DNA from: Glossina fuscipes
Taxonomy: Eukaryota; Arthropoda; Insecta; Diptera; Glossinidae
Direction: 5' to 3'
Length of the DNA: 64,000 bases
Assembly: GCF_014805625.2 (NCBI RefSeq)
Contig: NW_023998453.1
Coordinates: forward strand, 1,159,140-1,223,139
Part shown: piece after piece, positions 47,770 to 59,759 of the stretch
Layout: every line of letters starts with the position of its first letter
How positions within the stretch are numbered: position 1 is the first letter of the stretch
Position numbers and translations under genes: made by a program
The notes under the pieces: generated by a model
What the model saw: the letters and a program-made list of their open reading frames with translations, nothing else
The model's database searches: none
Told to the model about the DNA's origin: nothing

Positions 47770-48515
47770 ATACCCTCATTGGATGGACAATATGAACACT
47801 AAAGAGCAAGTTTATCTTTACTCCTCTTCTTCTTTTTATATCCGTCGCCGAAGGTTGAGGGGTCTGTGCTTCTATCCGTCTGTCTGTTTGTCCCGTCTGA
47901 ATAATGTTTGTTGTAAACATTCTCCCAATATTAAAAATGGGCTCTCAATCGGTTGAAGGACACGCCCACAGTACCACCTAAACTGAGAACACCTCACTAA
48001 TTTGCTCATTGGTCATAATGTATAAGATACTGTATGGGCGATGCTATAACATCTGGATGAAAATGGAAAAAATTGACCACGCCTACCCAATATAGTGTTT
48101 TAAAATTTAATTTTTTTTTTTGAATATCTTTCTAAGGCGCAGGAACAAAGTCAAATATCCCATCAAGTATATAAATCGTTGGCTACCTTCAAATTTGGAA
48201 TGCACCTAAACATGCCCAACTGTCTGTCCGCGCAACTGTGTAGTATTTTTGGTAAACCTTCTCCCCTCACCGAAAATGATGAAATCGCCTACAAATTTTG
48301 CAAAAAATTTGCAAGTGACCTCAACTTTTCAAAGGACATGTCTACAACTCGCACACATCTATGTCACAAAACTGTTTATTTTGAAAATGGACAAAATCAG
48401 CCGCGTCCTCTGCGTATTATAGACCGCGCAAAACTTAGTTCTATTACTTCTTTTGCCTTTTCCAGGATAACGGTGATGGGTACGAAAGATTCGTTCACGA
48501 CTGAATATAATTTTC
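47770..48515 (-). repeat. INE-1/DINE-1-like element, copy 5 (minus half of inverted pair)
   Basis: Read on the plus strand: TATACCCTC, CCGTCTGTCTGTTTGTCCCG, GGACACGCCCACAGTACC, CTAAACTGAGAACACCTC, GACCACGCCTACCCAATA, ATGCACCTAAACATGCCC, CTGTCTGTCCGCGC and GTGATGGGTACGAAAGATTC. It mirrors copy 4 across a spacer of about 77 bp. The 133-codon plus frame 48179..48580 is antisense repeat translation. Confidence 0.75.
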
Positions 48516-48519
48516 TTAC

Positions 48520-49635
48520 TTGTCAGTTTTCCATTTCGTTTCTCATTGTATCTCTGCATCATACACAAACATGCATATAAACATGCAAAGGCACGCTAAC
48601 AATCTACTAAATCTAAAAATTTGAAAGCAGTGAAATCATCTTTTTGTGCTTGATTTTCCGTACTATTCTCCCTTCGTTGTGCAAAACACTTTAGTGCGGG
48701 TATAAGCTTTAAATCATTCACTATATATATGTGCGACAAATGATCTTTGTGGGACATAAAGAGATAAATGCATAAATACAATAAGCAATAAAATCTTCCT
48801 AACCTTAAAACGATTTTACTCAATCTTTCTCTATCACTTTGACAAAATCTATTATCCTCGTTATATCAAAATGAGATTCAATCCACTTCTTACTAATTTT
48901 AATACGCAAAAAATCTCTAATGGTCTTAGAATGAATAGCAGATAGCCATCCGTTGAATGGTTATACAGAAATTTTCAAATTATTTCTGTGAAGGATGAAG
49001 GAAATGCAATAATCCGCACCAGAAATAGTTATGTTTTGTGAAAGATTTTGAGATGGAATGGATGTAAATCTATTTGCCTCCATTCATTGTAAGAACACTT
49101 GAAATGGCAAATATTAAGATAGAAAGCTACGAGCTGTTGTAATTTTATTGATTTAGAAACAAAATTTGAGAATGAAAACAATTCGTCGAAAAATATCGGT
49201 TAAATTGTAAAAAAGTTGAAAATACGGTAAATAAGGAATTACTACGGTTAAGGGAAACACCTACTCTTGCTCTTGAAAAACTTACGCATATAATCAGATG
49301 ACAAATATGCAAGATTCGATCCGGTGCAGACAAAACTTTCTTAAGTGTAATATTTATCTGCGAGGATCGATTTGCTCTTTGTTTTACTTTTTGAAAAATT
49401 CTTCACTTTAGAAGCTGATCGATCTATCCAATAATCGATGTCTTCAGATTACTATTAAATTTGCATACGATATATCGAGATTATACGATTTCCAAGTAAT
49501 GATTAATCAATCAGTGTATTGTTGCGAAATTCGCTTTTCTAAGACAGGACTCGTAACACTAGAACGTGGATATTATTCTCAAGAGAAATGCACTTCACTT
49601 TATCACTACAAGATCCTTTTGTTTGCAATCAATTT
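48520..49635. other. No gene recognised
   Basis: AT-rich DNA between repeat copies. Frames 48596..48823 and 49145..49333 are short and unrecognised. Confidence 0.5.
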
Positions 49636-49828
49636 GATCCGCCTGAATGGCCGAAATTGAGGAATCTTGACTAACAACTCAATGATCGTGGGGGGTTCGA
49701 ATCTCAAGTGCGGTAGAGTTTTTAATAAAAAGCCGATAGCCTCAGAGCGCTAGTGCTTCAAGAGTTTAGTCTTGCAATTTATTTCTCTGACGAAATTATT
49801 AATAATAATAAATAATAATAATAATACA
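49636..49828 (+). repeat. tRNA-derived SINE, copy D (most complete, with trinucleotide tail)
   Basis: The most complete copy: ATCCGCCTGAATGGCCGAA (A-box region), GACTAACAACTCAATGATCG, GGGGTTCGAATCTCAAGTGC (B box GGTTCGAATC), GGTAGAGTTTTTAATAAAAA, GCCTCAGAGCGCTAGTGC, then a body of about 50 bp and an (AAT)n tail at 49796-49828. A pol III-type internal promoter plus a simple trinucleotide tail is the SINE layout. The tail shows the 3' end and the total length of about 190 bp. Confidence 0.8.
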
Positions 49829-49829
49829 A

Positions 49830-50690
49830 TCAATTTGTTTTAGGGTAAAACTGCTTACATTTTACTATGGCAGGTACGCTCGACTTCTCAACTCGAATAT
49901 TCTTTTACGACTTAAATATTCTTGTCCGACTGATACTGCCTTCCGCAAATAGTTTATTTATATACATTTTTATAAGCATATTACTATTAGTTAAGTTCAT
50001 GGCTTCATTTTTAATCCGTTAACCTGCTTTTCCGCTACTCGTTTTCCTCGGGCGGCAGCTGCACGATGCACCTGTGAATGTGCATTAGGTTTTTCTCTCT
50101 CGAGGGAGTTTATTATTGGAAAAAATCAATTCGCCGGAATGAACTGGATTTGGGATTTCCGTAACTGTATGTTTATATATGTTAGGTCTTGAAAATCAAT
50201 TTGTAAAAATTAACTGACAGTAATCCTCCTATTTTTAATTCGTTTTCGTTTCCTTTCCTATTTTAAAATTTGAGTTTTCCAGCAGGAAAAACGAACTAAA
50301 TCTGTGCAAAAGATACTCAAACATATGCATACAATAAAGGCTTAATTTGAAGTAAATAAATGACCGACTACTACGAGATAAAAAAGTGTAAAAAAGTGGA
50401 AGGGGAAAAAGGATTTTTTTAATGAAATCATATGGACATATATTTTACCTTGCGTTCAGTTAAGCTATTATCTAGCATGAAATTAAATTGAACGCTGCTT
50501 GCAACCAAACTCCTTAGTACGATATCCCATTAACAGTTATTTGTTGTTCGAAAAACTACAAAACTGTCATTAAACATAAGGCTAATGATTGCAGTAGCAT
50601 TAGTCTGCTTTAAATGTGCTGGAAAATGGACGTGAGCTATGTAAATTAAATACGAATTTTAATTTTCTTACTGAATGCATGACAATTTTT
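49830..50690. other. No gene recognised
   Basis: AT-rich DNA between a SINE and an INE-1-like copy, with a short GC-richer patch near 50030-50110. No frame of interest. Confidence 0.5.
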
Positions 50691-51508
50691 TGATACCCAT
50701 CATCGAAGGCTAAGGGGTATATTCATTTTGTCGAAACGTTCGCAACGCCCACAAGGGATCACCAGAGACCCCAAAAGTTTCTTGATCAGCATCAAATTCT
50801 AAATCAATATAAGGACGTCCATTTGTCCGTCTGTCCGTCTATTGTAAATATTCTCCTTGCCGGAAGAATGATGCTATCGACTTCAAATTTGGCAGCAATA
50901 TTGGAAGTTCTTGCAGGCAGATAGCAATTAAAAGTAGGCTAAAGCGACCGAAGGTCATGCCCACAGTACCATATAAACTGAGAATACCTCTTATTTTCAA
51001 AAGGACTAAATAATTGAATTTTTGCTCATTACTCATAAACTATGTGTTATGGTTTATAGTACAACAATGTGAATGCATATTCTATGGGCGGTACTGTAGA
51101 ACTTGTACGAAAAGGGAAACTATTTAGTGTCTACCCAATATTATATTGCATCAATATTGAATTATTTTTTCAATATCTTTATAACGCACAGAAACGAGCT
51201 TCAAAAACCCCATGAAGTAGACAAACTCTTGGCCAGTTTTAAATCTTGAATGCACCTAAACATGTCCGTCTGTTCGCTTACAAATTTGCAAAAGAATTTG
51301 GAATTGACCCAAATTTTTTAAAGGACACCCCTACAACGCCCACCTGCCTCTACAACAAAAACTTTTATTTTGAAAATAGAAGAAAGCAGCTGCGCCCACT
51401 CCATATTACAGAGGATAAGAATTTTGTTCTTTCACTTCTTTTATCTTTTTTAGGGTAAACGGTGACGGGTGCAAAAGATTCGGCCACGACCCAATATAAT
51501 TTTCATAT
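50691..51508 (-). repeat. INE-1/DINE-1-like element, copy 6 (near full length)
   Basis: Plus-strand reading begins GATACCCATCATCGAAGG and includes TTGATCAGCATCAAATTC, GTCCGTCTGTCCGTCTATTG, GGTCATGCCCACAGTACC, TACTCATAAACTATGTG, ATGCACCTAAACATGTCCGT, CCCCTACAACGCCCACCTGC, GCTGCGCCCACTCCATATTA and the end GGTGACGGGTGCAAAAGATT. It is about 820 bp and holds two related halves in direct order (50691-51090 and 51170-51508), each with a 'gtccgtctgt' block followed by a 'cgcccac' block. Confidence 0.75.
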
Positions 51509-51509
51509 T

Positions 51510-54500
51510 TGCTTTTAGATTGGTTTGCTTTTTATATTGGTATAAATTATTTTAAAGAGCAAATACTCTACCAAGCTAAAAGGGCAGTTAGATTGCTTGG
51601 AAATTTTTGATAAACATCAGTGGTATTGTGGTATTTGGTGGAGAGAGGAAAACATTTTAAAGTAGTCTTAAAATGTGAAGATCCTTAGCAAAACAGTACA
51701 AAAGTAAACTAAGTGTGTAGCTGCGAAAGAAATATATTGCAAAATATACTGCGCAGCTGCTTTTAAAATTTGTGGCCTTTTATTTTTACAATTTATACTT
51801 TCTGGGGAAGAGACTTGAAATAGACTCCTCCTCCAATCCTTTTATTATATCAATTAATTCAGTAAATAGTTCTGAAATTTCACAGTCAAGTATGTCCGCC
51901 CTTCTGACTAATGTTAGCCAATGCGCATTTTGTTCAATCTACAACGTAATTTTCGGAGTACTTTCATAAAAATTGATGTAATAACATGTTCAAGAACGAA
52001 AACTCTCGGAAATAGATTGGGTTTAGACCCATGTTACGACTACTCTCTGCAAGCAGGCTTTTTGTGAAACAAGTTAAAACGTTACCATCGATCCATATCA
52101 ATCATTAAATATTTCCCCTAATTGAATTTTTCGTCTATCTCCGACATATAAAGTTCTATCTTGTTTCTATACAAAGGCTTACCTCTCATGAGTACACTTA
52201 TATGGAACTAGGTAAAAAACGTGATTCCCTTTTTGTGAGGTTAACTTTAAAATATTTAATGGCCAGCCTTGCTCGCTTATAACTTGCTAAACTTAATTTC
52301 AAACCGAAGCAAATATTAGAAGACACAAAGCCTTAGTTTCAGTAGTGATACCCATCGATAATTAATTTGTATTTGATCAGCTTTGCTTATAATGAATATC
52401 CTAGAGCATATACGAAGACTGCAAAATTTGTAAACGCATTTTCGAGGTAATTTATTTATATAACGCAAGTCACAGAGACAGACCTAAAAGATAGCCTAGA
52501 TAGCAAATTGCCGTAGACGCTTCTTTTTTTTTTCTTAAATAAAAGGATTTCGATAAATTTGTTGCTTGTAAGAAAAGACGTAATAGTTAGCAGAAAAAGT
52601 CAAATTGAGTGCTAAAATGACAAGAAAAAATTCGTATATGTGTGTTGAGTTCGAATTCGAAAGTTTGCTTATAGAGAGGAAGGAAAAATATACACTAATG
52701 ATAGGACACGTCACTCTTAAACGAAGTGTGAACTCATTGCCGAACTTAGTGCGGATGCACTTTCATATGTCTTGCTAGCACGATACATGTGCAGTGGAGG
52801 CATTTCTTTGCGACAATTATAACAAAACCGATTATGTCATTTTTTTCAAGAAGTGAAGTCTCGAGCTGCTTTGTGAAAAAAAAAGTTTATCTGTAATTTT
52901 TGTTGAAAATTAATTTTGCGACCGTCATCGTTATTTTTTGAACATATTTTTATTTTTTGTATTCCATCATAGGGTTGAATTCCATATTCCAAAATTTGTT
53001 GTCTTTTTTATAAAAGCTTAAAGTTAACTACATATATATAGAGTACACTTAAAGCGAAATCTCATTGTACAATTTTTAGGATTAAAATTTAAGACTTGGT
53101 TTCGATATAGCACGTCCACGTTGCATATTGATTTGCATTATTGCACGGTATCTTATAACACGGTTTCTATACAATATTTTGGTTTCTTTTTTCATTCCAC
53201 TCTCGGATAGATGCGACATCTGAGACTGAGTGGCTGGCCATAGAGAGAAAAGTAAATAAATGAAAAGATGAAAAAGTTTCTTATAACACGGTTTCAATAT
53301 AGCACGATACGAATTAACGATGCCTGTATTGATATATTATTTAAGTTTTCTTGCTCAAATAGATCCCCATGCTTGATCAAGCATAGTTTCACTTTTAATT
53401 CTCATCTTCTGCATTGATGCGTTGTATGAATTTTCAAAAAAAAAATAACAAAAAAAAAAATGTTTTTTTTCTAAACTTTCATCTCTAGAATATTCAAATT
53501 TAAACATTTGTTTTTATAACAAAAATGTGAAAATTAGGTTACCTTTATAATAACGAATCTGTAGGAAGCAAGTGAAAATTCATGTATACTTATTTCATTT
53601 ATTCTAATCTATACCTAAGCACGACCGTATATGTACATATGACTATATACATATATATATATAGATGTGTTATCTTTGTAAACTAACCCTTCTAATTCGA
53701 ATTTTCTCACTTCGCCTTTAGAAATATTTTATTCTATGAAATTTATGGTCGCCTAAAAATACTGACACGGTAAGTTCACTTGGTTGTCAACCGATGAACT
53801 TTGAAAATTTATTACCTTTAATGGCCCTACTATTAAACTGTTTTTTTTTTTTTTTTCCGCCAGCCAAGCGTATATGTTGTACATACAAGAAAAAAAAAAA
53901 TTAAAAAAAAAAAAAAAAAGCAATAAATATTCCTGTTTACTCTCATTGAGTTTAACACTCTTTTTTCCGAGTAGTTATTATGTCCGTGAAGCGAATCAAA
54001 AATCCAATATAATAACTCAAAAAAAAAAAAAAGAATATGGTACAAGTTGAAGTAACTTGCCATAAATAACATTAAAAAGTACTTATGCATGCACATTACT
54101 ATCTTCGCATATGTTGTAAATGGCCCGTTAATCTGCCCACTACCGCATTTGTTTGGTTTAGTTTTTATTGTCTCTCTTGGTCTTTGATTGATATTTTAAT
54201 GAGCTCTTTTTATGCGTATAAATGAATGAGTGTATGTATGTGCGGTAAATGATGTAACCATGTGTTGGCACTAATATCCTTAGTAATTAATCACCAAACC
54301 GAACGGTGTTTTATATCCTACCACCAGCAGAGATAACATACGTACATTATCTTAGGGCAGCATTTAATTATTGCTTTAATTACCCATCTCGTTGGTGTTT
54401 TGCGCTTATTATTTTTGAATGTGTCATTCTTAATCAACTATAATAAAGATTAATAGATAACGAATATTTTTCGTTTACATTATTATAGTTTATAAAGTTA

Positions 54501-55980
54501 CTTTTAAAGTCGTTTTTCCAAAAATCTTCTAATATCGGAAAATATATGTAATACTTGATGACTTTTCCTAAACAGAAATTTTCAAACTAAAGATTATCGT
54601 TTTATAAGATCAGCTAAAGTATAATAAGGCTATCAAGTTTAAATTAAAATTTATGGAGATAGCTGCAGTTGAAATTTGAATGTATAAGTAAGAGATAATT
54701 TTCGGTATCCATGACTTTCGGCAAATTTATATAAATTAGTAAACTTTTTATCGGCATGCTACTTAAAGTTATTTTTCATAAAATCGTTTATGTAAAATTC
54801 TTGAAGTTAATTTATTTTTTTAATTTTAAAATAATTTCAAGTTTGTGAACTTTTTATCTCGACTACATTACTTTATATGCGAACAACGATAGATGGCTAA
54901 GTTGATTTAGAATCTTGTAGTAAAGAAGAACTTTTTTACATCATGAAATTTGTGATGTGTGAGAATTAGTAGACTGCTATCCTTAATTGGACATGCATGT
55001 AATAAAAACTAAAGTGTGTTTTTGTAAAACCAATCTAATCTCAACTGAATTTTAAAAACTTTATCAAGTAATTCTTTCCCCATGGAAAATAATCCTTGAT
55101 ATCGTTTTTTGCAAATAATACAACTAAAATAAGTTAAATTGTTATAGTCAAGCAAGGGTAACTTCTCAAACGCCTTACACCATTTCATTTTAATACAAGA
55201 AATATTAAAAATTACACCATGTTGCTATAGAAAGATCAACTTTTCATGCGAACCGTTGTCCAAGAAAAAGTCCGAAACATGGACCGATGCGGTTCAAACT
55301 TAACATGTCAAATTGGTATTTTGAACAAACTTCCATCATGAGATACTAAAAGTTAGACATTGTTACCATATAAGGCTTAATTTTTTGTAAGAATAGCGGT
55401 ACACGTAGCACGGTGGTCAACAAATACTTCAGTCGTCAGTTAGCTTTTAATTCTTAGTTAACAAAAAAAGTGCTCCTTCAAACTATAAAAGTGTAGAAGT
55501 TGAAAAAAATCTTGGAATTTAATATACGATATACGTATGAAGTATCCGAAGATGAAATAGGCCTTCAAATGCTAATGGTTCAAGGACAAAATTCCTAATT
55601 TCTATTCCTCTCTTCAAAATTGGAAACGAAAATCATTGGCTTTGTTTACCTAAGAGGAATATACGCAAACTTCAATCTAAGGAAGAAATATCTATAAGAG
55701 AATATAACTGTTTTTTAAAAAAATAAATCGTTTTTATTATGTGATCACTTTTTTATTATTTGCTTTATATTTGCTCTCGTTAGCACAAAAAAAGTGTTTA
55801 TTCAAAATTATCAAGTTTGTATTTTGTGTACCGAAAACGGTACATGTGATGTACTCATCATCAATTGCTTTGTCGCCTCTACACTGTAAAATGGATCATG
55901 AAATATTCAAAATTTTATATATATATATTTTATCGTATAAAAATTCGGCTTTTATAGGAACACTTTTCCATACCAAATTT
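51510..55980. other. No gene recognised; short direct repeats at 53.1-53.3 kb
   Basis: AT-rich DNA. TCTTATAACACGGTTTC occurs at about 53150 and 53278, and GGTTT(C)(A/G)ATATAGCACG at about 53098 and 53289, marking a small internal repeat. Opposed A and T runs at 53841-53856 and 53889-53919 could pair. Part of 55190-55400 faintly resembles repeat family 2. A TA tract lies at 53650-53661. Confidence 0.45.
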
Positions 55981-55984
55981 GAGT

Positions 55985-56272
55985 GTCGAAATGTTTGAAA
56001 ATTGCAATTTTTTTCCATGCGATGACTTTTCAAAATAGAGAGTTATATGGGGAGTGCTCGGAAAAGTACGTTCATCCTTGGGTCCGTGTATCAAATTTTG
56101 TCAAAATATCTCAAACATTTCTAACTGAAAGTTGACTGTAAGTATTCATGAACAGACAAGCACAGATAAGGTTATAATGAAATTTGGGTCTATCTTAAAC
56201 CCTTCTGGGTGTCATATACGTGCACACAAAGTTAATATAACCTGCATCTTAAATGGTATAGGGTATAAAATC
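55985..56272 (+). repeat. Interspersed repeat family 2, copy d
   Basis: Shows ATGCGATGACTTTTCAAAAT, CAAAATATCTCAAACATTTC, AACCCTTCTGGGTGTCATAT, ATATAACCTGCATCTTAAAT and the end GGTATAGGGTATAAAA. It is the best-preserved 3' end of the family in this window. Confidence 0.65.
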
Positions 56273-57085
56273 GGTCATGACTAATTTTTACGTTAAGAAA
56301 ATTCAATAGAAAGATATACATATATATATATACGCATTCGACATAATGAAAGAGGACAAAATTCCCACAACGACTGTACGAAAGCGCTAAGCGCATTGCT
56401 ATTAATTTTTGTCTGGAAAAGTTTTTTGTTGCGTTACACTAAAAAGCAGTTTTAAAAGAGAATTTCAGACAACCATGTAAAAAAAAGGTGCTCTCTTTCA
56501 CTTTTTCATCTTCTTTTCCCAATGATTATTATTATGAATTCTTTTTTTAATTTTTCAACGTTCTTTTATCCTTTATACAAATAATAAAAGCAATAACGTA
56601 AAAAAGAAAAAATTGCATTGAAATGCAATCTGAAAATGAATTAAGGAAATGATTTCTAACATCTATTTTATATTTCTAAAATCTATTTTTCCAAAATCCA
56701 AATAACTTAAACAATACCTTAAGGGCTCGAGGATGCATTTAAAACTGTTAACCAGACTGTAGCCGAAGCAAAAAAGTTGTCTTTATTGATTGTAATATAA
56801 TCGCAAGCTTGTTGGTATTATATGCAAAGAAAATTTCAGGTCGATGAAGACATGGGTTAACAAGGATTACAAAGAAAAATGCATTGAAATTTTTATTCTC
56901 TTTCTTGCTATTTTCCAGGACCCCTTTTTCTAAATTCATATTAAAAAATGCTGACTTTTTGCCTTAATTTTAAGACTTTGGGAATTTCAATTGCGAAAAA
57001 CAAGGAATCGAGGGATGGAAGAGCGAATTGACATGACTCAATAGGTCGAAATTTTAAACGTGTTCTGAACTCTTCTCTGGAGAAT
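56273..57085. other. No gene recognised
   Basis: AT-rich sequence with an AT tract near 56318-56333. The minus frame 56748..56939 is not recognised. Confidence 0.5.
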
Positions 57086-57608
57086 GATGGGTATCTTCAT
57101 CTGGTCAAAATGTTTGCAACCTCCAGAAGGAAGCTTCATAGAGTCCATCAGCAGTGTATATATTTTCGATCAGTATCAGATTTTGAATCGATTCAAGCTT
57201 ATCCGTCTATTCGTCCCGGTAAAGCTTGTTGTAAACATTTTTCTGACCGCAAAAATGAAGTCAAAATTGGCAGAAAAATTGGACGCTCTTGTACGCAAAT
57301 TGCTTTTGCAAATGTACCCAGGATACGCCTACAGTATCACGTAAACTGAGAACATCTCTGTTTTCAAAAGGGAAATCTATTTTGCCCATTACTTATAACC
57401 TATTCAACGCCCACACGTCTGTGCAACAAAAGCTGTGAATAGCTTTGTTTTCCATGGTTTTTGCTTGTTACTCATGAACAATAACACATACATACGCGTT
57501 GATCCTTTGTTAGAGAGTACGAAAATTTATATCTTTCCTCTTTTTGATTCCTTTTTGGGATAACGGTGATGGATATGAAAGATTGCGTCATGATCGAATA
57601 TAATTTCC
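57086..57608 (-). repeat. INE-1/DINE-1-like element, copy 7 (internally deleted)
   Basis: Plus-strand reading: TGATGGGTATCTTCATCTGG, TTTTCGATCAGTATCAGATT, CTTATCCGTCTATTCGTCCC, GGATACGCCTACAGTATCAC, GTAAACTGAGAACATCTCTG, AACGCCCACACGTCTGTGC and the end ACGGTGATGGATATGAAAG. Compared with copy 6, roughly 300 bp of the middle is missing. The frames 57084..57349 are repeat translations. Confidence 0.7.
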
Positions 57609-57707
57609 TTACTTTCTTTTGAATGATTTTAACTTTTCTTATTGAAATTTAATAGAAATTCAATAAGCTTTTCTCCTCCTACATAATTTTTATTAAATTT
57701 TTACTTT

Positions 57708-57733
57708 ATATATATATATATATATATATATAG
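57708..57733. repeat. (TA)n microsatellite
   Basis: Uninterrupted TA repeat of about 13 units in AT-rich DNA. Confidence 0.95.
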
Positions 57734-58189
57734 ATTTTCTGCTCTATTGAATTATTACAAACGCGAAAAAGGAAATCATTAAAATAAAATATTATTATAC
57801 TTATGGAAAATTTTGTGGGAAAATGCTACACAAGTTGCACTCAGGCAGAGAGACCTTCCGCAATAAATATTCGGTTAAGGGTGCATTCAAGTTGTTGGCA
57901 TTTATTTACTAAAATATAACTCATGCATTAAATGAATATTGTAATCAAATATTATTACTGTCAGCGCGCCCACAAAAATCTTTTTTTCATATTTATTAAA
58001 AGCCGACAGTAAAAGCTCTTAATAAGAACGCATAAAGAACTTGTGATGCGGGCATATTAATTGTACCTTTTCATTTGTAACCGCGAGCAATGGACATGAA
58101 TAAATTATTTCTGATAAGCATAACATTTTCAGTGTACATCATTACGGGCATCTCGGTAGGATTACATATTGAATTTATTGATTAACGTA

Positions 58190-58690
58190 GCAACTATCAT
58201 TTTCCAATATTTTGGAGCGATATCTGACACAAATTGTAAGTTGCTCACAATATTGCACACGAGAATTATATAAGTTTCCTTCTTCATATTTCTTTCGTGT
58301 GGGCCGATGAGCTCTGTGAACAAATTTGATTTACATATCAAAATCCTTCGGCTATCTAATCATTATTTTTTCCTATCTTAGAGCGATATCTGACACTGAT
58401 TATAAATTGCTCACAATATTGCAAACGGGAACTCTGTAAATCTCCTTCTTCATATTTCTTTCGTGTGGGCAAATGAGCTCTGTGAACAAATTTAATTTGC
58501 AGATCTAGGTCGTTCGGCTATCTAATCATTATTTTTTTCCCAATTTTAGACCGATATTTGCTATTGTTTGTAAATTGTTCGCGAAACAATAATGTTACGT
58601 AGTTTTTCCACTTTAATCATTTTTTTTATTTTCTTATGTATAGTGTTCGGATAGTAACCATTAACTAAATTGATTTGCAAATGTAACCTG
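58190..58690. repeat. Tandem repeat, ~167-bp period, three decaying copies
   Basis: GCGATATCTGACAC starts at 58217 and again at 58383 (period 166). A third, diverged start (CGATATTTGC) is at 58552. Each unit continues with TTGCTCACAATATTGCA, CTCCTTCTTCATATTTCTTTC-type sequence, GTGTGGGC, GAGCTCTGTGAACAAATTT and CGGCTATCTAATCATTATTT. Copies 1 and 2 are very similar; copy 3 is much more diverged. The period is in the range of insect satellite monomers. Confidence 0.85.
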
Positions 58691-58855
58691 GCAGCATACA
58701 AACTTTCATTATCAATATTTGCGAAAAATTTTCAACATTTCGAAAAGAAAGACAAGGAAAGAAAACTCTCAAATTCAAAATTAATCATACCTCATACTTT
58801 CACTTTATTAGGCATTAAAAGTAGATACAAGCACAAGTAGGTCTTGATAAGCATT

Positions 58856-59030
58856 TATTACTATTATTGTTAATTTGATCAGAGCATAAATTCTAGGAGA
58901 TACTAAAGCCTTAAAGCATTAGCATCTAAGTGTTTCGGCTTTATTGAAAAACCCTAACGCACTTGAGATTTGAACTCACGACTACTGAGCTGCTAGTCGA
59001 GACTCTTGTCTACTCGGCCACTCAGGCGAA
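58856..59030 (-). repeat. tRNA-derived SINE, copy E
   Basis: Minus-strand reading: TTCGCCTGAGTGGCCGAG, TAGACAAGAGTCTCGACTAG, CAGCTCAGTAGTCGTGAG, TTCAAATCTCAAGTGCG, AGGGTTTTTCAATAAAGCC, AGATGCTAATGC, ending in a CAATAATAG-type tail at about 58860. The head is nearly identical to that of copy A, which suggests these two copies are relatively young. Confidence 0.75.
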
Positions 59031-59759
59031 TTGGTGAGCATTTAATCAAATTTTTTCTATGAAATTTATCCAAACTGACAGATTTGTACAGAATTACTTT
59101 AGTACACCAAATAGCACAAAATCCTCCGCCATAAGTCATCTCTCTATAGTAGATATTTAAAGTTCGTATTGTTTGCAGTTTTGTCTCGTTTTTTTTTTTT
59201 AAGTACATATTATGGATTCATACTTCCTTTGTTTTATGTGTTTCTCAGAAAATAACTGTGACAGGAGAATTCATTATCATATACAATCCATTTGTGTAAG
59301 AGCATACAAAATTTAAATGAACGACCAATGTTTTGCGAAAGCAGAATAAATGAGGAAAATATTTTCATTAATTAAAACAAAAAGGAAAAAAGATAGTTGA
59401 ATAACGTTGACAGGATCCAAGTAAAGCGGGGACTTGTTGACATTTACGTTGTCAGTTGCATACCGAGCATTGAGATATGCATGAATATTCAGTAGTAGCT
59501 CTGTTATTTCAATTGTAGTAGACCGGTTGAGCTGACTGTCCACTCACCTTTGTTGTTGTTCTAGTTTTTGTGGGTTCTTGAATTTTCAAAATCAAATCAA
59601 TATATTATATAAAAATTTCCCTTCTCCTTCCTTATTATTTCATTTTTCTTAAATTTAGTACGGAAATAGGTTACCGTGCAAAATTCCTTACCGGACCTGC
59701 TTCAAGCAGCAAATGAAATTTTCAGAATAAAATTGTCTTTATTTATTTAATCCAGTGTT

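Noticed and set aside
48179..48580. 133-codon plus-strand frame
   Set aside because: It lies entirely inside INE-1-like copy 5. Its blocks recur at 50691 and 57086 as non-coding repeat.
49636..49830. A genuine tRNA gene at the A/B-box sequence
   Set aside because: No acceptor-stem pairing, no proper anticodon arm, and multiple dispersed copies with a repeat tail: a SINE.
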